From positions 3,326,001 through 3,390,000 of the forward strand of contig JAFEUB010000065.1 of NCBI GenBank assembly GCA_024529925.1: a DNA stretch of 64,000 nucleotides, read 5' to 3'. This DNA is from Ophthalmolycus amberensis (lineage: Eukaryota > Chordata > Actinopteri > Perciformes > Zoarcidae). Position numbers and translations under genes: made by a program. Position 1 is the first letter of the stretch. The number at the start of each line of letters is the position of its first letter. Below, piece after piece: positions 13,149 to 22,700 of this stretch. The notes beneath the pieces were generated by a model. The model had not been told where the DNA came from. It searched no databases and saw only the letters and a program-made list of their open reading frames with translations.

Positions 13149-13191
<43 letters not shown>
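13149..13191. repeat. (CA)n microsatellite, about 21 units
   Basis: Uninterrupted CA repeat following CTTCCA. Confidence 0.98.
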
Positions 13192-13196
<5 letters not shown>

Positions 13197-14915
13197 GACA
13201 CAATCGTCAACAGAGGCACAGATGACTCAGGGTCTCAAGCTGAGGGTGGCTCCCCAAAAATATCTGGAATAAAATGTCGTCTGTGTTCCTTCATACTTTT
13301 GCCTTGCATCACTTTGATTTTGAGGGCTTGTTTAACTGCCAAGAAGTACAACTTTGCTAAAACTCTTCAAAACTCTGACAAAGTTCTTCTTATACAAACA
13401 AAAACGGATTTGTCAAAAGCGGGTTTTGAAAAGGGTACTGATTGTGATGGAGGAGTTATCAGCTGTATCTGTCAAAAAAGATTTTTGTTAAAAAGGGGAG
13501 AAAATGCTGGAAGTCACCTCAGGAGAGCCAGTTAGTTACAGATCCAGTTTACGCTCGATACTCAAAGTAATGCAAAAAAAAAGCTCTCAATGGCATCGCA
13601 GTCATACTTTTATCTTGATGCACTTGCTGATGAGCCGGTCACCAGAGATTGATTCCAGCAAGAAAACAGGAGAGGGGGTGGGTGGGGGGGGGGGGGGGGG
13701 ATTGTAACAGGAATCACAACAGATCAGTTTTTTTTTTTTTGGCACATCATAATTATATTTCAATCATGCAAATGAGCTTGGTTTTGGTAGTTAGAGGGCT
13801 GTTGAAGTGTGTAATTGAAAATGCAAAAGATTGTCTCGCATCAAAATGTCGAGCAACGCGCAGGCTGGCTGCTAATCAGAATTGCCCCAGTGTGCCGCAC
13901 ACAGTGAATCGCTGCCTTGATCTCTCTAGAATTGAATCGTTTTATCTTAATTAACTGTGCAGAATCCATCCAGGTTTGTGAGAGTGCCAATTTCTTTCAC
14001 CAGCCCTCTCTCTCTTTTTTCCAGTGTGCAGTGGCAAAAAAAAAAGAAGAATCATCTCTTTCCCCCACTTTAATAAATATTTCTGGGGCCGACTCAGATA
14101 TCGACTATGGAGCAGTGATCGAAGGATGGGATGCTGTGAGTTTACCGTAACTGCACAGACTGTATCTGAAACAGATTGGCTGCTGGCTGCCTTCAGTGGA
14201 GCCGCAGTAACTTTGCTTGGTTGTTGAGCCACCCCTCCTCTCCCTTTATCACCGTGTGAGTGTATTTTATTTCCTCCAGTGGAAATACCCAACACTTAAC
14301 GTCAGGTGAAGGAAATTTTCCGTCCAGTTTAAAAGCCGAAGAAACAAAAAGTAAACGTTCCCCAAATCACATCAAAGGGAAATTCTTTCCAACAGGTAAG
14401 CATCATCTGTTTTCCGGCTGTCCATTTTACGACCACACTTGTCTTCTCTTATTGTTCTTTTGCTAGCAACAGCTCTCCATTGACATCACCCCCATCAGTG
14501 TGCTTTTTGGAGCTGCAGGAGTGTGTGAGATTTGTGTTTTCATTAGTATGTTCGCAAGCACAAATCTCCCGCTGTGAACTTCAGCACATTTTACGGCCGG
14601 GCACTTAGAATTAGAATAAAAACCTATTAGGGGAGAAATAAAGGAAATCAACATAACATGCAGTTTGTTCTTTAGAGTTGATTTTAAATGTCAATTTTAA
14701 ACATTTCCCTTACCTACATGTCTTCATTGATTGATAACCCCAAGACACTGCAGAAAATGTCCTCAATAAGGAGCAATTCAATTAAATCATGTTCCCTGTC
14801 TTATCCCACCGCCCAACACTATCTGAACATGCAATTTCACAGCTTTAATGGCTTGCAGCAATTAAGTAGCCTTTGCTAATTGCTCCATCATGGACACATT
14901 GAACATAATTAATGA

Positions 14916-15092
14916 TCTTACACCACCTTTCTTCTGCCCGTACCTAGGCACCGGGTTGCCAGGTCTTCTTTCCTCCGTCCCCCTTTCTAAGCTGTCCCCC
15001 CCTCCAAGCTGTCCCTTTACTGTTCTCTTACACCACCTTTCTTCTGCCGTACCTAGGCACCGGGTTGCCAGGTCTTCTTTCCTCCGTCCCCC
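14916..15092. repeat. Direct repeat, two copies of about 67-77 bp, start of the composite block
   Basis: Copies at 14916-14992 and 15026-15092 both begin TCTTACACCACCTTTCTTCT and share GTACCTAGGCACCGGGTTGC with a one-base difference between them. They lead into the 90-bp array and share its CACCGGGTTGCCAGGT core, so the whole 14.9-15.35 kb stretch appears to have grown by tandem duplication of one motif. Confidence 0.85.
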
Positions 15093-15117
15093 TCCCCTAT
15101 CCTGCTTTTTCTATGCA

Positions 15118-15350
15118 GATTCCTGGCACCGGGTCGCCAGGTTCCCTCTCCTCTGTCCCCTTCCCCTATCCTGCTTTTCCTACTACGCATGCTCTTCCCC
15201 CTATGCAGATTCCTGGCACCGGGTTGCCAGGTTCCCGCTCCTCTGTGCCCCTCCCCTATCCCGCTTTTCCTACTACGCATACTCTTCCCACTAGGCAGAT
15301 TCCTGGCACCGGGTTGCCAGGTCTTCTTGCCTCTGTCCCCCTCTCTAAGC
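15118..15350 (+). repeat. 90-bp tandem repeat, 2.5 clear units
   Basis: GATTCCTGGCACCGGGT begins at 15118, 15208 and 15298, exactly 90 bp apart. The unit continues with CCAGGT, CCTCTGT, CCCCTATCC and TTTTCCTACTACGCAT. The third unit is cut short at about 15350. Because 90 is a multiple of three the unit keeps one plus frame open, encoding 30 residues with the theme PGTG-PG-SSVP-PYPAFPTTH. Confidence 0.93.
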
Positions 15351-15366
15351 TGTCCCCCTCTCTAAG

Positions 15367-15429
15367 CGCAACAACGCAACCACTGAACGCAACAACGCAA
15401 CCACTGAACGCAACAACGCAACCACTGAA
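15367..15429 (+). repeat. 21-bp tandem repeat, three exact units
   Basis: GCAACAACGCAACCACTGAA(C) is repeated three times without change at 15367, 15388 and 15409, followed by a diverged partial unit. In the open plus frame each unit encodes ATTQPLN. This is the second different tandem array in the block that preserves the same frame. Confidence 0.95.
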
Positions 15430-15645
15430 CGCAGCAAGCAACAACGAACCGCAGAGAGAGAGAAAAAGAAGAGAGGAAAGAAGGAAGAGAGAAGTAAGAG
15501 AAAAGAGAGAAAGGAAGAGGAAAGTAAGAGAAGAGAGAGAAAGGAAGAGAAAGAAAAGTAAAGACAGCAAAGTAGAGAAGAAGGAGAGGAAGAGGGCAAA
15601 GAAAGGAAGAAGAAAGAGAGAGAAAGAGAAGAAAAAAAAAAAGCT
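15430..15645. repeat. Purine (GA)-rich tract of about 200 bp
   Basis: The plus strand is almost entirely A and G, made of AGAGA, AAAGAA and GGAAG words with few pyrimidines, ending in a run of A. Such tracts can form triplex (H-DNA) structures. They translate as Lys/Arg/Glu on one strand and Ser/Phe/Leu on the other in several frames, so open frames across it carry little weight. Confidence 0.9.
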
Positions 15646-16102
15646 TCCAGCGATGGACCCACACAATTGGCCAACAACGAGGCCGCTCCCTCTGCCGTCT
15701 TTTGGGGGTTTCCACGATGGCCGACGTTTGCCGTAGACCAGCCTCGGATCTTGCAAGCAGATGCCAAGTCGTTCTGCTATGAAATGCTATGAAATCGGAC
15801 CAATAGTAGCCACAGCATCACGTGGGGCCGCGGATGGCCCAGCAAGTCCATCCCTTAAACTCCTGACAACCTAGCAGTCGGTTACCCAATCATCAAATGA
15901 CGCGCGACACCCGTCCGCCAAGGGCGCTTCCTCGATGCAGCTCACGTCTGGGCCACCGCAATGCCATGGCTTTCTCGTTTCCCATTCCAGGAGTTCAGCC
16001 CTCCTGCAGACACCCGTCCAACATCGGTTCGGCATATCCAATGCCGTCTTTAGACCCACGAATCCTCACTCGATCTTGCCGACCAGCGCACAGGCTTATT
16101 TT
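15646..16102. other. CpG-rich unique part of the composite block, probable transposon remnant
   Basis: This stretch has clearly higher GC and CpG content than its surroundings, abrupt boundaries, and no dinucleotide repeats. It begins with ATGGACCCACACAATTGG just after the purine tract. Overlapping plus frames of about 100 codons from 15897 and 15935 run on into the first 150-bp direct repeat, but no domain is recognised. The composition shift and flanking repeats suggest inserted foreign (mobile) DNA. Confidence 0.45.
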
Positions 16103-16252
16103 GGGGGTTCTGCAAGGCCCGGGAGCCGCAGTGGATCCTCAGCTAAGCCTCCCCCAAACCGCATCAGGCCAAATCTCCATCAACCATTCCTCACACTCCA
16201 AACAACCGACGAAGGCTCACTCCGGCCGAGGTAGGGGCCTAAGCTAGTGAAT
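16103..16252. repeat. 150-bp direct repeat, copy 1
   Basis: The copy starts GGGGGTTCTGCAAGGCCCGG and ends CCTAAGCTAGTGAAT. It matches 16445-16594 with four substitutions and no indels. The two copies are 342 bp apart start to start. It does not begin TG or end CA, so it is not a conventional LTR. Confidence 0.97.
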
Positions 16253-16325
16253 TGGAGATAAAACTTAGCTGAATTTCAGGAGCAGGACCACACCTCAGCC
16301 ACTCGCCCACCTCCGGCCACACTCC

Positions 16326-16333
16326 TATAAATA
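16326..16333 (+). promoter_or_regulatory. TATA box candidate between the two 150-bp repeats
   Basis: TATAAATA sits in a GC-rich spacer between the two 150-bp direct repeats, with a CTCGGTACACTCGCG stretch about 25-35 bp downstream where initiation would be expected. This arrangement resembles a retroelement promoter. It is inferred from spacing and motif only. Confidence 0.35.
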
Positions 16334-16444
16334 CCTACCCACTCTAAGCCTCGGTACACTCGCGTTTTCTGCACCCCACCCTCCCTCCCTCTTGTTAATG
16401 GCTATCTCCCCCCATAGTCATCATGCTCCTATCCCATGGAGATC

Positions 16445-16594
16445 GGGGGTTCTGCAAGGCCCGGGAGCCACAGTGGATCCTCAGCTAAGCCTCCCCCAAA
16501 CCGCATCAGGCCAAATCTCCATCAACCATTCCTCACACTCCAAACAACCGACGAAGGCTCGCTCCGGCCGAGGTGGGGGCCTAAGATAGTGAAT
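16445..16594. repeat. 150-bp direct repeat, copy 2
   Basis: This copy is about 97% identical to 16103-16252. Its right boundary lies within about four bases of the start of the duplicated segment at 16598, so the end of this repeat marks a junction. Confidence 0.97.
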
Positions 16595-16597
16595 CCT

Positions 16598-16885
16598 TGG
16601 TAATCCAGTTGAACGCTGCCACGGATTGACAGCCTATTATGGACAGTTTAAGGGAGACCAAAAATAAGACATTTTTTATGCCATTAGACAACTTTAAAGT
16701 GATGCTTTTCTGGCAGGTGGTGTGGGTTGTACACCAGTATTGATGCAAGGTCAAAATCTGAAGTTGAGTAGCCAGATATCATCCTTGTTTTTTTTGGATG
16801 TTCTTTAGAGGAAATTGGTCCCAAAGGAAAGATCTAAAAAAGGCTACTGCTAGTGCCCATAGCTCTTCCGTCAATTATAAAAGAT
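16598..16885. repeat. Intrawindow duplication, copy B (288 bp)
   Basis: This is a direct copy of 12074-12381, 4.5 kb away. It begins within about four bases of the end of the second 150-bp repeat, so it is physically joined to the composite block. Either the block moved with a piece of flank, or the segment is itself a member of a dispersed family. Confidence 0.96.
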
Positions 16886-17024
16886 CTGAATTTGAAATGA
16901 GAAAGTAAAAACATTTGGGCTTTAGAGCATATAGTGAATGGATGTTGATAAATAACAGAGAGAAAAGAGGCGGAAAAGATGGAGGAAGAGACTGCAGTCC
17001 CCACAATCTCTGCACGACTATTAC

Positions 17025-17400
17025 ACAGCAGAACCCATCCATTTTTGCTCGGGAGCCAAGCTCACACCAGACGATTTTAACAGTAATTCCACACCTGACT
17101 TGACCATCGCAGCAACCTGGGCAGATTATCCTGTGGTGTGAACAGGGCGCAGGACCGCAGACTGTGGCGCTGCGGGCTGACGAGATGTTTTCCAACGTGT
17201 CTGATTTTATCTGGTTCACGTAGTGTGAAGTGGTACAAGGCTCACCGAGGCTGAACTCTAAGAGCAGCATCAACAACAGATAATCAGAGTTTAGGCACCG
17301 GGAAGAGATGAGAAAGAGAATGAACTGGAGGTTTAACAGCAACGTTCACTCAAGCAGACGATTTTCAACCCCCGAGACTCGTAAGTCTCGTGATAAGTTA
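17025..17400. mobile_element. Probable degenerate non-autonomous DNA transposon
   Basis: CAGACGATTTT occurs near both ends (about 17067 and 17355). The interior has TTTTTGCTCGGGAGCCAAGC, GTGTGAACAGGGCGCAGGAC and GATTTTATCTGG, and a perfect short dyad CGAGACT-CGTA-AGTCTCG at 17373-17390. These resemble a palindrome-bearing teleost interspersed repeat I have seen in other fish loci. The superfamily is uncertain and no TSD was identified. Confidence 0.4.
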
Positions 17401-17540
17401 CAAATATATTGAAAAGAACACGGAAATGGCAAAGTTGATCCATCTGCCCACAGTAACGTTGTGCAGTTCGCAAATACAGGCAAATTACATGTCACACAAA
17501 GTTCTTCATCGATGTAAAATCTGCAATAATGTCAGTTGAC

Positions 17541-17605
17541 ATTACATTACAATTCATTGGGCAGATGCTTTAGCCCAGAGTGTCTCACATTCGTTTCGTC
17601 ACAGT
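17541..17605 (+). repeat. Short relic of a ubiquitous teleost repeat
   Basis: CATTACATTACAATTCATTG, GGGCAGATGCTTTAGCCCAG and AGTGTCTCACATT resemble the common fish motif of the type CATTTAGCAGACGCTTTTATCCAAAGCGACTTACA-like words, diverged by several substitutions. Confidence 0.5.
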
Positions 17606-20326
17606 GGAGGCAATTTGAGTTGTAGAGTCGTTCTCTGTGTACAATCTTCATAAGTACTACAGACAGTTTTCCATAAGTTTGTAGATTGATTTCCTCTTTT
17701 CCATGGCATATGTCATTTTTACAACCTGAACGTTTACTGTGTGGTTTTACCACTGATATCAACCTTACAGATCTGACAAACCCTATGCAAGCTTCTGTAC
17801 CTGCCCAGCACCAGACCGCAAACAATGTTATCAACCAGGTGGTGAAGAAGTCGGGTCTTTAGCAGCTAAAGAGACCAAAACGGAGCTAAAAGTAAAGTGA
17901 AATATGGGACTTAGTTTCATTAAATCAATGCCAATGCTGCTCTGTGTTGTGTGAATAGGCCATTGAATGCAAACATGTTAGCATTATGTTTGTTCGCGTG
18001 TTGGGGAGTGTGTATGCCTATAATCAATGCTTATCCATCAATAGAGTTAAAACAATGTTCTCAAAGGTAAATCATCAAAGTGAACAACTTGACACGTTTT
18101 GTTTTTGTCAAATAATTTATAGAATTGATGTTAATGATGGAATCTGATATCCAAGACTTGAAAGTAGACTGCTGAGGAACTTTAACAATGTGCTGTCCAT
18201 TCGCCAGAACACAAACAATGAACAAACCGGGGCATTGCGGGAAGGATCATTTGAAAGCTTAATTGTAGCATTAAGACAGCCAAACAACAGCTTGACAACC
18301 CATGGAGCAACTTTTCTTAACATCTTCAGATGAAAAAATGGCAAACAAACAAAACAAAACAGTTTTATTCTTCTTTTGGCACGGGCCCTGAGTGAAACCC
18401 AGAATGAAGGATGCTGCTTGCATGCCTGTGATGCCTTTCCCACACTTCAAGCATGGCTAAATGAAAGACAAATGTGTCTAATTAGCCAGGCAGCAGGTGC
18501 AGTAAAATGGTTGGTGTTGGCGGCGGGGCGCATCTCCTCTGGCGGGCTGTAAATATTGACTGTTGTAGATTGGGTGTAGTGAGCAGAGCGCAGCTGACCG
18601 TGATAGTAGCTGTGACAGCCGCTGTACACTTCCTCTCAGCTCACCATACAAAGTGTGTGTTTGGGGATGGATCCACTGTTCCTCTGTGTTTGTGTGTGCA
18701 CGAGTGTCTGTTTGCCTCTGTCTGTCTCTCTTTGCCGTTGTATTTCTACAAAGTGTTCCCACTCTGTGCATGTGTGTCCACTGAACATACAGCACATGTA
18801 CGTACATGCATGAGTCTATTCGTGCATTTGTTTTGTGTGTGTTTGTATACATATGTGACTGACAGGGTGTCAGGCTGTAATGTAAAGGGGTGACGCTGCG
18901 ACGTCTCTGTGATGCGGCGCTGACAGGGGCCTGGGGGAGTCGAGTTCCTGTTTCTCCAGTGTTTCGCTGCAGGCTGAGTTAGAGAGGGAAGACGAAGAGA
19001 AGAAGATGAAGAGGGAAGGTGGAGGAGAGACAGGTGGATGAGGCAAGGTTTAAAAAGATAGATCAATTATATTCATTGGGAGGGAGGAACAGAAGACAGA
19101 ATACAAGACTGAATAAAATAAGAAAAAGTTATTTTGCTCATATTTACTCTGCACTGAACTCCCAAAATGTTTCAAGATGAGTGCAAAATAATGCATTCAA
19201 TGAAATGAATTGAACTGGATTTAATTATGTGTCAGCTGTAAAGCCGGCAGGGTGTAAAGATTTATACATTTGTTTCAAACAGTAACTGCTGCTCACGACC
19301 ATGCCCAGCTGTAAATGCCATACCGATCCGAATCTGTCTGCCACATTTCATATATTTCAAGACAAAACAGTCATTCTGGTGTTGGACATGTATTATTCAT
19401 GAGTCAGAAGTCCAATTCGTATATTAGCTCTGTCAATACAATGGGCCAACTGAAAGGCAGAAGAAATGTGTGTGGGACTCACACGCTGTCATTCGCTTTT
19501 AGCTGCTGGTGTACTGCCATAATCAATCACAATGAAGACTAGAATGGGCTTAATCTGATCACCTGTTATATCTTCATCGAGCCTTTGCTCTTCATGAGAA
19601 AGTGAACGCTCTCCCTGTGGCACTTTGACTTTAAATATTTATCTGAGGGGGAATAAAAGCTGTGAGACTGTCATCTCAAATATGACATGTTCTATACAAC
19701 AATTACTTATTATTACGTGCGATTCATCAATTAGTCAATTGACTAAATCAATGCACAATTTAGATAATTGGTTCATGATTTATATCATTTTTCATTAAAT
19801 CTGTTGTGACATTTCATCCAGTTTAACTCTGGGGATCTTTGGAATCGAAAGTCACCGGGTAACTACTCACAGAAATCATAGAAAAGAAGTCCAATAAATC
19901 CAATAAACAAAGTAGGTGGACCCTGTACCTTCACATGCCCTCAGGCAGCTCTACTTCTTCGTCCTCTCATGTAAGACTGAGGGCAGACTGGAGGCTGCAG
20001 TTACTTACTATTGTCTCTCGAGGTACAAGTGGTATTACAGGACAGGACGGGCCGGGGCTAGCTGTTCAGCATGCTCATTTCATATCTTTGCGTCACATTA
20101 CATCGACGTCTTTGATATACATTTCAATGTATTTAAACTAAAAATTCTGGCCAGATCTTGCATGTTTCACCTTTAAAGCCTTTTGTAGCTATAGAGCGAG
20201 CTGCGTGAAATCTGATAAATCGCCTCAAGTGATGTCACTTAAGTTGAAAGTGAAACCCTAGAGATGTCCACTGTTGCTTTGTATCCCACCAGTGAGATCA
20301 AGAGAGACACTATAACCACTGGGATT

Positions 20327-20331
<5 letters not shown>

Positions 20332-20357
<26 letters not shown>
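20332..20357. repeat. (TG)13 microsatellite
   Basis: First of three CA/TG tracts within 440 bp. Confidence 0.97.
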
Positions 20358-20362
<5 letters not shown>

Positions 20363-20533
20363 ATTTGGAATTCCAAGAATTCCAAGACCACCCTTGAGCT
20401 GCCGAATATTCTTTTTCATATCCAAGCAACTGAACAGTGTGTACTGTCAGCTCGGCAGCAGTGTGTACTGGTAGAAACAGGCCCGCCGCTCCATGCCCCA
20501 CTGATCTCGACAGGCGGCTGAGCACGGATCTGG

Positions 20534-20574
<41 letters not shown>
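20534..20574. repeat. (AC)20 microsatellite
   Basis: Opposite-sense repeat to the TG tract 180 bp upstream; the two together form an imperfect inverted pair. Confidence 0.97.
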
Positions 20575-20576
<2 letters not shown>

Positions 20577-20715
20577 ACGCAAAATGTCATAGAGTCCGTC
20601 CTTGTTATTTTCTGAGGTATTCATCTACGCTCACATTTATACAAAGGCTACAAATCTGGTACGTGCGCTAACACGTGTATGTTCACACACAAATATATAG
20701 ATGCTCACATACATG

Positions 20716-20723
20716 CACACACG

Positions 20724-20769
<46 letters not shown>
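20716..20769. repeat. (CA)n microsatellite, about 27 units with CG interruptions
   Basis: Begins CACACACGCACG and then runs pure CA to 20768. Confidence 0.97.
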
Positions 20770-20771
<2 letters not shown>

Positions 20772-22339
20772 CCTGAGCAGAGCAGAAGAGCTCCATACAG
20801 AAAACAGTGTGACCTTTGAAGCCATCTCATCTCTGACTGAATGAGGAGCATGAAACATCCTGTGTGGCAGAGAAATGCGTTCAGGGTGATGCAGAGCTGA
20901 GAATGAGTGCCCTGGAGAGATTGCCCGGCAATGAACACCGCCCTTGTGGGGATTTCGAGCCAGAGTTCTGCCGCCATTGACAGACCGTAATATGCTGTGA
21001 TGGATGGGTGGTACGCAAGGTATGCACCGTTTAAAGCAGCCGCCAGTTTTGTCAAAGCATCTGTGTAAAAAAGATCTGTCATTGTTCATTTATTTGTTCC
21101 TCCTTATTTTATCTCTGCTTTTCATCTGCTTGAGGACAAATTTTATAATTTGTCATCAATTGCTTCATTATTTATCAAGCAGAAATGCCAAACAATTGTT
21201 GGGTTTTAGTGTCTCAAACGTGCGGGAATCAGCTGTTTTTTCATTGTTTTATGGGTCTTTGGGTTACTTGGGTTACAAGCTGGTAGAAAACATTTCCCAT
21301 CATTCTGTAGACTTAATAGATGTCGACAATGCAGTGAATGATAAATCACTGAATTGAAAAAAATAAATGACTGAATAAATGACTAAATGCGATTCATTGA
21401 AAATTTAAATTGTTCTTGGTCACAGCCCTGTTTCACAAATTGATCCGCATTGTAAGCTAATCCATCAGAATAATACTGACAGCTCAATGAGTTTGTGTTG
21501 CTGCTTTTTAAAATGAATTTATACAGTTTATTATTTTTGACTTATTCCTGACAAGGATCCTCTTAGTGGTTAAAGCATACATTGTTTATACATGGTCATT
21601 CAAATTGTTAATGCATTGTATGCATTTCATCACGTCTCATTAAGAGATGCCATAACTAGCCTGACTTCTGCATTTTATCTGCCTGCATCTGTCGCTAAAT
21701 TTTGAGTTCTGCTCAGGGACTATTTTTGTCTCCAAAGCCAAGATCTGTACTTCTCGCAGTTAAAATTGCATGACTGTTGTCTCTGTGTGACAAAGAGCAA
21801 CTGTGCTTTTATCTTTGATGGCTCTTTGCTGCTGAAGTGAGAATATAAAAACAACAAGAGCTCACTGGTGGCCAGGGGAGCTGTGCCAAGCTGCCAAGAG
21901 TTGCGAGGCATGATGCCCAAAATGGCGCTCATGAACCTCTCGACTGGGTTGTTAAAACACAACTAGCCGTTGAATGTGAGCCTTAAATAAAGACGTTGCT
22001 CGTAAATCACCTGCAGTTACCGGTGAAAAAATAATACTGGCTTTGTTTATTTCCTCAGTGGAACTCCTGTCTTGCCTGGCTGGCCATCAGCTCTGGTTTA
22101 TATTTCGTCCTGGGAGCCGTGATCAAAAGTCGGGGAGAGTCTTTGTTTTAACAGGGCCTGTGTGAATACAATGAATTTGTTCAGGGCACACATTCGTGTC
22201 AGATCGATGCAAGCTAACATAAACAAGCGAGTTCTCTTGTGCTGGTATTTAGGAAAGGTCATTAACTTTGAATGGAGAATCATTTTGAGTTCCCAGTTTG
22301 GTCAGGGATGTTAATAGGTGGCTTGGATATTACAATTTA

Positions 22340-22700
22340 TCCTCAGGGCTACACGGGATGTCTGTACCAAATTTCATGGCAACCCTTCTAATAACTGTTG
22401 AGACATTTAATTAACTCAAAACAAAAAGTCAGGGGATCCTTCGTCATCTTCACCTGGCAACCATGAACATTTGTGCAACATTTTGTGGAAATCCATTCAG
22501 TGGATGTAGAAATAGTTCTGTGGATAAATGGAAACTTTGACCTACTGGTGGTGCTAGATGAAAAGTCAGGTAATCATCAAAGTCAATAGGATTCATCTTC
22601 TGAGGACCTTGAATGTCGACGCAAAATTGAACGACAATCCGTCCGATAGTTGTTGAAACATTTCAGTCTGGCTCAAAGTGGTGAACCAACCACCGACCAT
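22340..22700 (+). repeat. Dispersed teleost repeat family 1, plus-strand copy
   Basis: It contains ACCAAATTTCATGGCAACCC, TAACTGTTGAGACATTT, CTACTGGTGGTGCTAGATG, AATCATCAAAGTCAATAGG and GGACCTTGAATGTC. The phrases TTTCATGGCAA and GTTGTTGAAACATTT occur twice, so this copy holds two rounds of an internally repeated unit. The same phrases recur at 53.4-53.7 kb and 58.1-58.3 kb. Confidence 0.8.

Larger units (their letters stand above)
15065..15736 (+). other. 223-codon open frame through the composite repeat block, coding status doubtful
   Basis: From N to C terminus the frame has about 90 residues of Pro/Gly/Ser-rich repeats (PGTG-PG-SSVP units), three ATTQPLN repeats, about 80 residues almost purely Lys/Arg/Glu, then a short MDPHNWP tail and a stop. 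No known domain is recognised. The 90- and 21-bp repeats preserve frame and the purine tract cannot easily make stops, so openness is expected by composition; minus frames over the same tract are open too. It could be a degenerate structural (gag-like) leader of a retroelement, but nothing in the sequence proves that. Confidence 0.2.

Noticed and set aside
12714..13187. 157-codon minus-strand open frame with a Val/Cys run
   Set aside because: Its start lies in the CA microsatellite and no protein family is recognisable.
15256..15767. Minus-strand open frames of 117-166 codons rich in Ser, Phe and Leu
   Set aside because: They are the complement of the purine tract, open by composition in several frames at once.
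16238..16250. CTAG followed by T at the end of the first 150-bp repeat, considered as a Helitron 3' end
   Set aside because: The second copy has ATAG, the upstream hairpin is only about 4 bp, and no 5' TC terminus was identified.
16103..16594. The 150-bp direct repeats as LTRs of a short LTR retrotransposon
   Set aside because: They lack TG...CA ends, have only 192 bp between them, and show no primer-binding site or flanking target duplication.
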